Below, piece by piece: positions 56,001-64,000 of a stretch of DNA of 64,000 nt (position 1 is its first letter; each line of letters starts with the position of its first letter). The position numbers and the translations under genes are program-made. The stretch is taken from positions 12,718,421 through 12,782,420 of the forward strand of contig NW_025335409.1 of the NCBI RefSeq assembly GCF_004798865.1, in the 5' to 3' direction. Below the pieces are notes generated by a model, which worked only from the letters and a program-made list of their open reading frames with translations, searched no databases and had not been told where the DNA came from. This DNA is from Varanus komodoensis. Its lineage: Eukaryota; Chordata; Lepidosauria; Squamata; Varanidae.

Positions 56001-59000
56001 CCTATTGCACTGTAGCTGGTAGAAGCACACAAGCAAACCTATTTCCCTTTACTGCCATTTTCCATGCAAGGTTTGTTCTTAGTAGTCCATTTTGTTCTTT
56101 TTCACATTGCTAAGAACAGCTTCCCTGTTTACCTGATAATTCAAATCAAGTCTCTCAAATATAAATTTCATACATTTCCTGTTTTCTCATAAATTACTTT
56201 GGTTTTTGCTGTAATGTCTGCTGCTAGCCACCCTTCACCTGCCCCTTTTCTATCAAGACCTAGTGTTTCTTCTTGCCTCTGTGTTTAAATTTTGAGCTAT
56301 CATTATAAGGACCATTGGTGCTTTCTAACAACGACAGGTTAGTTTAGCTTAGCTTTGGGTCAGAGACTCCAACTTATCAGCTCACATACCTTGGTTCATA
56401 TGCTCCAATGGGAATAGCTGCAAGATCAAAAGGTCCAAATCGCTTCCCAATCTCCTCGAATGCTACACAATAGCCAGTGTCTCCTGCAAAAAAAAACCTA
56501 TTCCAGGGTCCCAAGACAGACCAGCTTCCCCAAAGAACTTTGTTGTCATCTGTTACAGTCCTTTTGGACCAGTGTTGAGCAGGAGTAAATACAAATGTAA
56601 CTGCATCATGACCAGGAACACAGTTTTCCCCCCACCAGTCCAGTTCAATTACATTCTCACAACCACATTTCTGCATCCAGTCCAAGAGTCCAAGGGGCAC
56701 AAACCATCTCAGGTCACTGCCAAAGCGACTATTTAAATTAATTACAGTGTGATAGTCCAAATGGTCATAATGGGTGTGGCTGATCACTACAGCATCTATT
56801 TTTGGGAGTTGATCTACTGTACATGGAGGTCCTCGGAAACGCTTAGGACCTGCAAACTGTACTGGAGAAACCCGCTGGCTGAAGACGGGGTCAGTAAGAA
56901 AGGTAAGTTCATCCATTTCCACCATTACTGATGCATGTCCAAGCCATGTTACTCGTATACCAGCTCCAGTTTTTCCAACGAGTTCAGGGTTTTGGACAAA
57001 ATAAGGTTTTAATACTGGAAGCTCCCTGTCAAGCTCCTAGCAAAAGAAAACAGACAAAAGTCAGAAAGCGTACAAAGTTAAAGTACATAAGTTAAATAAA
57101 TTCAAATGCTGTTTAATAAAGATAAAACTTGCTCATATACCTTAGTAAGGCATCCCTGCTAGATCTAAGCCATCAGCTGCCTAATGGTTTCTACGACCCA
57201 CAGTGTAATCAGAGAAACACTTAGGGCCAGCATTCCTACATCTCAGGAGGGCTTGCAAGTCAAAGGCCATATAGCTGGTTGACTTGCAAGTTTAAGAAGC
57301 ACCCAGTAATGTGAATGCAGAGGAAGCAAAACGGATGAGAGAGGCATGAAATGCCAATAGCTCATAAATGTAATTAATAAATAGCTATGAGGACAAAAGT
57401 ACAGCCATGTAGTGATCAAGCCTACCTATCTGGAGTATAAACCGTTCTATTTGCTCAAGATTGTGGGCTAGCAGGTACTCCAGGATTAAATAAGTAGCCT
57501 GATTCCGAAGTGAGTAAAAGTAAGGATGATTGCATTCAACAGGGCTCATTTCTGAAGGTTCCAAGAATAACATAAAATCTCATTAAGAAAACATTTAGCT
57601 TCAGGGATGCTAGAAAAGCTGAAAATATGAAGATGGGCTCTACTTCAGAGTAGCCTTTAGAGAGCTTCCAGAAGCTAGAGGGGGATCTTCTGTGGCCCAA
57701 CACTGAGGCGTTTTTGACTGGAGCCTTATTCAACATGGCTGTTGTCTGAGAAATCCATATATTTTGTATAGGGAATCCATTTTCTCCTCTGTTTGCTGAT
57801 TTCCATGAAGCAGGTAAATAATTTAAAAGACAGAGAACATCGGTGCATATTAAAGGCTGTTCCAGTACAAAATTTATTGTTGTAATAATCAAAGTTAAGA
57901 AAATCCCCTGCAGTAATACATTCAGAATATGAGAGCTAAACAACAGGTTACATTAAATATGTTGTATATAGCTGATCTCTCTTTCTTACTGCAGTATAAA
58001 TGTGCAAGGCCCGGATCTGGAGCACCATAAGTAGCTATTAGAGAGCTATTGGAGTAGCTTCCCACCCAGCTACTTCTCCCACTACATGTGGGCTGAAAAA
58101 GAAAGATCCTCCATTGGCATAAATGGAAAGTTTTTAAAATAAAGATGCAATTAAATAATGCAAGGGAATGTGGGAGCGGCAGGGAGGATTTAAAACCACC
58201 TCCATTCATGTGCAGTGCCACAACAGTAGAAATAAGCACTTATTTGGACAAGTATATAACAGTATTGTGTTGCCCTTCTCTCTATAAGATCCATGTTTGG
58301 TTATTATGGGATTAGTCCTTACACAGAAGCTCATCTAACCCACTAATCAGTTCAGCTGATTCACAAACCCTAATTCTTTCTCCAACTTTCTATATATTTT
58401 CTTCTTCACTTTCAAGTCCAGACTTCCACTCACAAATAATATCAATTCATTTCCAGAAACATAAATTCCACCTCAGTTCTTTCATATATTCAGCTGCAGG
58501 AAATAGCTGAAGCATCATGGATGCAAATAAAATTAAAAGACTCATTCAGGAAACTAGTATTTTCCACAGAAAAATTGAAGGGTTAAATTCATTCTCTTTT
58601 AAATTTAGGCTACTTTGTTTCAGAAGGGAGAATAGTATGTTCATTCTCCAATTCCAAATTTAAAACCTCAGAGCAGAATGAAACAAAATTACGAAATATG
58701 AAGAATACAATAAATATGAACCTTGGGTGTTCAGCGGGGCCATACTGTGCAACCTTTTTAATACGATTTGCTCCCCAAACTGTCTTCATTTTGTTAAAAT
58801 GCAAAACAGATAAATAATTCAAGAAGGCACCACAAACCTTTCCTATCCCGAGAAATAAAAAGTACTTTATGTCAAGTATAGCACAAAAACCTGAAGGGAT
58901 GCAGAAGCATATTCCAGCTCTTAAAAGCCTATGTGAAGTCATTCTGCCCTATTATTATGACAACTTTTTCTTCATGAAATCTTCAAAGAGTTCTTTTCTC

Positions 59001-62000
59001 TAGATGTTTCAGATCAAGCAAGAAGAAAGCAGGCAATGTGAATTAAATCAGAAAATCGTGAAAACAACAGCCACATTACAATGTGTTCCACTGCAAATTC
59101 TTTAAACAGAAAGCCAGGCAAATTGCCTTATAATAGCTTTTCTCTTCCTTAGTATTGGCATACTGGGAGAAGGATGCTGGTATAAGTAGAACCAAAGCAC
59201 CTAGAGTGGGAGGCAGTGACACTTGTTTCAAACCTAACTCCAACCCAACCCCTGCACACAAGATACTATGTCCCTTAAGACATGCATATCAACCAAGTGC
59301 ATTACATAAGTAGGTATCAAGGCTTTCTACTAAGTCATTAAGGGAGAAGCGCTGAATCTGAACCAATGCCTCCCAGCTCTCTTCCTTTCAGTAAAGCTTC
59401 TGACTCCACTCTCAAGGTAGTTCTTGCTCCTTGAAAGTTGGGTGGTGGGAAAACCTGAGCCCTTGTACCTGGTCAGCTTGTTTCTCCCACTGTCACCTGA
59501 CCAGCTCAAGGGCCAGGTCTTGCTGACCAGGTCAGCTCTCCCTCCCACCTCAACAAACCGCTGCTTTTCCAAGGCAGGCAGATTCTCATTCACCACCTGA
59601 GAAGCATCACTAGGTAACCCTGAATTAGTCAACTCTTTCTCCCCTCACTTGCTCTTCCACCTCCTCCTCAGAATCAGACAAACTGATCTGAGCAGCCTGT
59701 TTGGAGCAAGAGATGGGCCCCCTCTCTACAGTGGACAGGTACTCAATTTCCAGAGGAAACCACAAGGGTTCCTATGTATTTAAGCTTTACTAAACTGTCT
59801 GCTTTAACCAAAAGACTCCCCAGCCAATTCACAAATGAGACAACAGTGGGGTCCTTGGAAGGAAGGCGACAATCCAAAACTTTTCCCAATTGCTGTGATC
59901 AACAGCAGAATCAGATCCTGGCTTTCTGCTGAAGGGGCAATATGGAATGCACAGGCCTATATGAAGCATGTTGAAGCAGACACAGCTGTTGGAATGTTCC
60001 AGCTAGCAAGCCAAATGCTTAAGCAAAATACCCAGTGTACCAGACCATGGTTAATCCTCCTAAACTTGTCACAGCTGGTCAAATACAATGAAACCATTCC
60101 TAGCATACCTATCTAGGTCATTCCAGACACTGTGAGTTACCAGGAGACTAGCAGAAGAATTGAGATTGTGGAGCTGAAAGACAGGCACATTCTGAGTCTC
60201 CCACCAGCCAGGGAAAAAGACCAATGACCATGGGAAGGGTCCATCCTGCCTCGCAAGAAGAAGGCCAGCCTAGTCCCATCCACTTGCCAGAAAAGAAGCA
60301 GCTACATGGAGTTTGTTTCCCCAAATAGCAGAAAGATCACTCCATTTATGATGACTGTGGCCCTGGGGCTGCCAAAATGGAAGCAAGCACATTTTGCTCT
60401 CTCCATTGGACAGGGAACGAAAGACAGCCGGGATGCCTCTGTATGTGTATGCACATGAGCTCTGCGTTGTTACCATTGTTGGTAGGCCTTTTGGAGACGT
60501 TATTTGATTGGAAAGGTGGAGTGTATATAAATATAGATAAAGAGAAACAAAAGTTGGATACATGTTTTCAGGACCATCTTTACATTCATGAAGAGTGAAC
60601 ATTTAAAAGGAAGGATTCATTTTATCCTAAGATTGTAAGCTGCATTAAATTGCTTTCAGGCTGATGGAAGACATGCCCCAATCTTGTCAATGCAGGGAGA
60701 AATGGATGTTATATGTCAAGTGTAACAGTAAATGTGATGCTTGGGTTAAAAAGGTAAGACATGATGAATCAGGTTGAGGGAGGGAAGATTTGGTTCCTTG
60801 ACTCATTCTAGGTATTATACCAGGCATATGATACACATACCTTATGCTCTGTCACAGCTGCTTCAGTGGATAGCATCTTAATTCCTACCTTCCTCCACCA
60901 ATTTCTTGCACTCTCAGATGTATTCTGATGTATTTCACGTCTGCAAGTGTACCTTTGTGGCATGCATCACTAAGTCAGAAGGCATTTAGTAAGCCATTTA
61001 GCCCAATCCAAAAGTAAAAAGCTACAGTGAGGGTGAGCCACATACTCCTAGGGAACTGGTTTCACCACCAAACTGCTTTAACCATTAACTTTTTTTCTTA
61101 GTGTTAACCTGTGATCTTCCCTTCTATAACTAAAACTTATTTGAACATGTCCTGCCCTCTGGCACAGCAGAAGACAAGATTTGCCTTCAGCACTGTGACA
61201 GGCCTGCAAGTATTTCAAGAGTGTTATGTTGCTTCTCAAATCTTCCTTCCCCTGAGTAGTTTCTTCAGATTTCTTCACAAGACTAGTTTTCTACACCACA
61301 TTCATTTTTCACTGTTTTCCTCTGAACCCATTTCAATTTGTTTACATTTTTCTTAAAATGTGTAGTGACCAGAAGTGGGCACATTACATGAGATAGCATG
61401 CTAGTTGTTTCTCTGCCTAAGAAGTATAATCTGCCCTGTCCTGAAGAATCCAGACAAATAGGAGGATTATGGGAGTTACAAGCCTACCCAACCAAGGACA
61501 CCAGGCTGGGGAAGGTTGGTCTAAACTGCACCTTGGCAGAGACTGAGGAATTGTCTTAATTCTGATTAACTCTGGCCCTGGCTCCACATACATGCACAAA
61601 TTCTCCACTTACACAGTAATACTCATTTGCAAACATATACTTGGGGGACTATCAGCCAACCAACAAGGATGCTCTCACTCCAAAGAGGTCCTGGGCTCAC
61701 CTTGATCCTTAAATGTGTTTCCAGCATAAGCAGTGGAGTAATCTATTGGGAGAGGACAATTTGTCACAAGGAGCTAACCTGAATCAAATGGCAGATGCCC
61801 AAGTATTGCTCACAACTCTTTTCCTGGGACCAATTCACCCAAGTTGCTTTGTATTTGGGGATAAATATCACGGTATCAAATAGATGCACACAATGCAAGT
61901 TATTAAGAGGATAGAAGTTTCTTTTTAAAATACACAAAGGGAGAAGACCAACACTTTCCAATCTGCTGCTTGCATATATGTTAAAAATAGCTGTCTAGAG

Positions 62001-62739
62001 AGCCACTACCAATCTGTATCGGCAGAACTGGGCTAGATGAATCAGTAGTCTGACTCAGTAGAAAGGAATATCCTATGATAAATAGTTTGATTAACTTATT
62101 TAAAGTGTATTTAAACTCTGTCCCAGGGCTAATCTGAGGGCTAGGTCATTCACAAAATCACCTGCAGATGCAGCCTTGGGCTTTTACAAATTCCAAGTCC
62201 AACTGCTCTTAAAAACAACTTTTAGAAAAGTTTCACACATTAGATTACACTGATGATACATTCAGTCCTATGGTGAATATTCCTGTATGATAATACAAGA
62301 TTTATCATATTTGCACTTAAAAACAATTAAGTGCTTGTTTCAAACAACTTATGCTTACCCCTAAGAAAAAGATGTATGAAGTGGCCCTGTCATGCTTCAA
62401 GCATGAACAAGTGTCTTTAATAGTAATATTCAATTATTTACCTGCTTTGAAGATGGGACCTTGCTGTTGTCCTTTTCTGTAAAAGTCCACTTTAAAAAAT
62501 TTGAAAAAGATGGTGTCTTCCATGTTGGCCAAGGATTGACAAACCTCCCATCTTTACCTCTTTGAGATTTTGTTACATCTTCCTCCAATCTATAGTCAAT
62601 TCTGAAGCTTTTTCTCGATGTCCTAGAGGAATCGCTTCCTCGGGAACCTTGACTTGAATTTTGCCGTTTTCTTACTTCTTCCGAAGTCTGATTGCAAGCA
62701 GACAAAGGGGGCTCATCATCAATATCTTTTGGTGTACAA
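52929..62739 (-). CDS. NAPEPLD: NAPEPLD, last four coding exons (start not in these exons)
   Basis: N-acyl-phosphatidylethanolamine phospholipase D is a membrane-associated, dinuclear-zinc metallo-beta-lactamase-fold enzyme. It hydrolyses NAPE to N-acylethanolamines (including anandamide) and phosphatidic acid. CDS exons in order: 62739-62442, 57036-56390, 55970-55856 and 53075-52929. Phases agree, giving 401 codons plus a stop and one leading base of a split codon (human total 393). Visible signatures are [22 protein letters not shown] before MVEMDEL, the zinc motif [10 protein letters not shown] (HxHxDH), TPAQHW, the bridging Asp in FAGDTGYC, and [11 protein letters not shown]. All known metal ligands (human His185, His187, Asp189, His190, His253, Asp284, His321) have counterparts. 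It is transcribed towards ARMC10. Confidence 0.95.
53076..55855. other. NAPEPLD intron (last)
   Basis: No gene or mobile element recognised. Open frames around 53143-53355 and 54074-54304 have no family resemblance. Confidence 0.5.
55856..55970 (-). CDS. NAPEPLD: NAPEPLD penultimate coding exon
   Basis: One base completes Arg, then [33 protein letters not shown] and ALANE. It supplies the His ligand equivalent to human His321. The acceptor is TTTGCTAG and the donor is GTAAGTG. Confidence 0.95.
55971..56389. other. NAPEPLD intron, short
   Basis: A 419-bp intron with nothing else recognised. Confidence 0.6.
56390..57036 (-). CDS. NAPEPLD: NAPEPLD main catalytic exon
   Basis: It starts [13 protein letters not shown] in phase 0 after TTTTGCTAG and continues through [59 protein letters not shown] and [11 protein letters not shown] to AIPIGAYEP. 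It ends with two bases of Arg at a GTATGTG donor. It holds most of the metallo-beta-lactamase core. The open frame with a Met at 56925 is internal, not the start. Confidence 0.96.
61120..61395 (-). mobile_element. CR1 LINE ORF2 C-terminal fragment
   Basis: On the minus strand the piece follows the CR1 C-terminal order: a '[10 protein letters not shown]' segment near 61360, then a '[14 protein letters not shown]' region. It corresponds to the 33150-33310 part of the plus-strand CR1. Decayed. Confidence 0.55.
61428..61540. mobile_element. hAT-type palindrome fragment
   Basis: GGATTATGGGAGTTACAAG and CCAGGCTGGGGAAGGTTGG match the 'GATGGGAGTTGTAG ... GGCTGGGGAAGG' phrasing of amniote hAT MITEs. 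The ends are not clear. Confidence 0.45.
62005..62085 (+). mobile_element. CR1 3' tail
   Basis: ACTGGGCTAGATGAATCAG, AGTCTGACTCAGTAGAAAGG and ATATCCTATGATA follow the standard CR1 3' end ('CTGGGCTAGATGGACC ... GGTCTGACTCAGTATAAGGC'). Confidence 0.8.
62442..62739 (-). CDS. NAPEPLD: NAPEPLD first coding exon visible (N-terminal region)
   Basis: The acceptor TTGTTTCTTCTAG precedes 62739 and the donor GTAAATAA follows 62442. The first base completes a split codon, then [50 protein letters not shown] and RFVNPWPTW. There is no in-frame ATG before the conserved VRKRQNS segment, so translation must begin in an upstream exon that I could not place. Confidence 0.92.
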
Positions 62740-64000
62740 CTAGAAGAAACAAAACTTTCTTAAATGAAATATATCAAAAGATCAAAACTACAGGTGCTTC
62801 CAGACTGAGCTCTTGGGAATAGCAATTAGCAGGCATCATGCAGCTTTTCTCCTTAAGCCATTTTCTTCATTGTAGGAAAAGAATGGAAGTGGCACAGGAA
62901 AGTTAGCATAATCTGGACCTGCTGTAAACTTCCATGAAGGAGGCAGTGTGATGGCACCAAGAAAGCCTTGTCTGGAAGCATCCTGGTTTCCAACATAAAG
63001 CTGTGAGCTCTTCCTCTATTAATCTGTATAAAAGTGCTACAAGAGTATGACTTAGCAAGCAACTGGAGTGGTGTTTGAAACTTAGACAGAAATTTGCTCT
63101 TTGCAATGCATAGCATCAGGCTCTTGGGTTGTTACATGCTAGGAGTTGTTAGTCTGGTTTCTGCTGAAGTAACAGCCTACCGGTCCTGAAGTTCATTATC
63201 TGCGCAATTTGATTTTGAACGCTCATTTTTGCTCCAAAAGACAAAGTATCTTCATACAGAGCCATCCTGTGCATTTTTTACTGTAAAAATAAGTAGGAAC
63301 TGATAAGGTGAGGTAAATTATGGGATGACGATGAGGACAAATTAGTTTTAGAAGTAAGATTATCTCTGATGTCAATTTTCCCACCAGTGTGGCTCTTTTA
63401 ACTAGAATAATGGACTCTCCTTTGCAATTCAAAGATTAGAAAAAAGGATCATATGCTACAATGCTATCTAGCATCAATAAAAAGCATTTTGATAAGATTT
63501 GCAAAGGCCCTCAAACCCACTTTCTACCCACACACTAGCAGATAATTTACACTTGCTACACATTCAGATCTGGAAATTAAAAAGACATACTCATCATCCT
63601 AGTTCAGTAGACTTTACACATGGGGGATTAGTAAATAAGTGTTTTCCAGCACAGCACAGTCTGGATTTCAGTCAAGAAGTTATTAAAATGAACTTTTAAC
63701 ACCATAACAAACACTGGCTCAATTAGACATGAAAGGGTGTATGAGGTCCCAAAAGCTCTGTATAGTTACAACAATTAACGATCAGAAGTGCACATGCAGA
63801 CAAGAAACAGGTGCGTGTTAAGCACTGAGGGATACATCAGAAAAGAGGCACTGAAAGGTCAAAGTCCCCACACCACTGATGCCAAGAGCCCATTTCACAA
63901 TTTCTACTAGTGCAAGCAAATTGAAAAATACATATTTTTACAAAGCACTCTGGTGGCTGAAGAAAGGAGACTAGAGTGGACTAAGAAACATAGATTTGGA
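62740..64000. other. NAPEPLD upstream intron / 5' region
   Basis: No exon with a matching phase-2 donor and an ATG was recognised. No mobile element is clear. The NAPEPLD promoter is not evident and probably lies right of the window. Confidence 0.45.

Larger units (their letters stand above)
57037..62441. other. NAPEPLD intron (5.4 kb)
   Basis: Contents: a CR1 piece on the minus strand (61120-61395), a hAT-like palindrome (61428-61540) and a CR1 3' tail (62005-62085). The GC-richer stretch 59340-59700 has a minus-strand frame with an acidic Ser/Glu segment ([11 protein letters not shown]) near 59660-59690. It looks like a repeat relic but I cannot name it. The rest shows nothing I recognise. 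Confidence 0.55.

Noticed and set aside
56749-56931. Plus-strand open frame opposite NAPEPLD
   Set aside because: A shadow of the catalytic exon on the opposite strand.
63190-63232. Candidate upstream NAPEPLD start exon (minus-strand ATGAGCGTTCAAAATC followed by a GTAGGC donor)
   Set aside because: The donor leaves one base, whereas the next exon needs two, so the reading frame would be wrong.
1-64000. Prokaryotic-type systems (operons, CRISPR, phage, toxin modules)
   Set aside because: The window is spliced vertebrate DNA with GT-AG introns, CpG islands and vertebrate LINEs/SINEs; no such system is present.

Overview
This is a nuclear window from an amniote, most likely a lizard or other squamate. 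It holds four spliced protein genes in the order found on human 7q22: LRRC17 (+, last exon only), FBXL13/DRC6 (-, first nine coding exons), ARMC10 (+, complete, six coding exons) and NAPEPLD (-, last four coding exons). The squamate guess rests on the repeats: RTE/BovB-type, CR1 and L2 LINEs together, L2 tails ending in (TAA)n or (TTTA)n, a tRNA-derived SINE and a 5S-rRNA-derived SINE. The species is not resolved.

Layout. Bases 1-1450 are an old RTE/BovB LINE in the last LRRC17 intron. The terminal LRRC17 exon is 2005-2396 and lies opposite, and apparently inside, an FBXL13 intron. FBXL13 runs leftwards from its ATG at 34507 to an exon ending at 9592. Its leucine-rich-repeat exons were not found and probably lie left of the window. 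FBXL13 exon 1 sits in a CpG island with an RFX X-box-like element about 105 bp upstream of the ATG, as expected for a motile-cilium gene. ARMC10 starts head-to-head about 4.5 kb away in a second CpG island and ends at 49571. NAPEPLD converges on it from the right: its stop is at 52929, and its start codon lies in an exon not identified here.

The exon joins were checked by reading phase. The nine FBXL13 exons give 338 codons plus one base with no stop. The six ARMC10 exons give exactly 356 codons plus a stop. The four NAPEPLD exons give 401 codons plus a stop and the last base of a split first codon.

Roles, from family knowledge. FBXL13 is a nexin-dynein regulatory complex subunit and F-box protein. 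ARMC10 is a mitochondrial membrane-anchored armadillo protein. NAPEPLD is the zinc phospholipase D that makes N-acylethanolamines. LRRC17 is a secreted LRR protein. They share a conserved neighbourhood, not a pathway.

The rest is intron or spacer rich in transposon relics: LINEs, SINEs, hAT- and Tigger-like non-autonomous DNA transposons, one solo LTR nested in a CR1, and some repeats I could not classify. I found no tRNA gene, CRISPR array, operon or convincing undescribed system. The most useful leads are the X-box, the Trp-centred helical repeats in FBXL13, two length-sensitive splice sites, the unlocated NAPEPLD start, and several repeat families.
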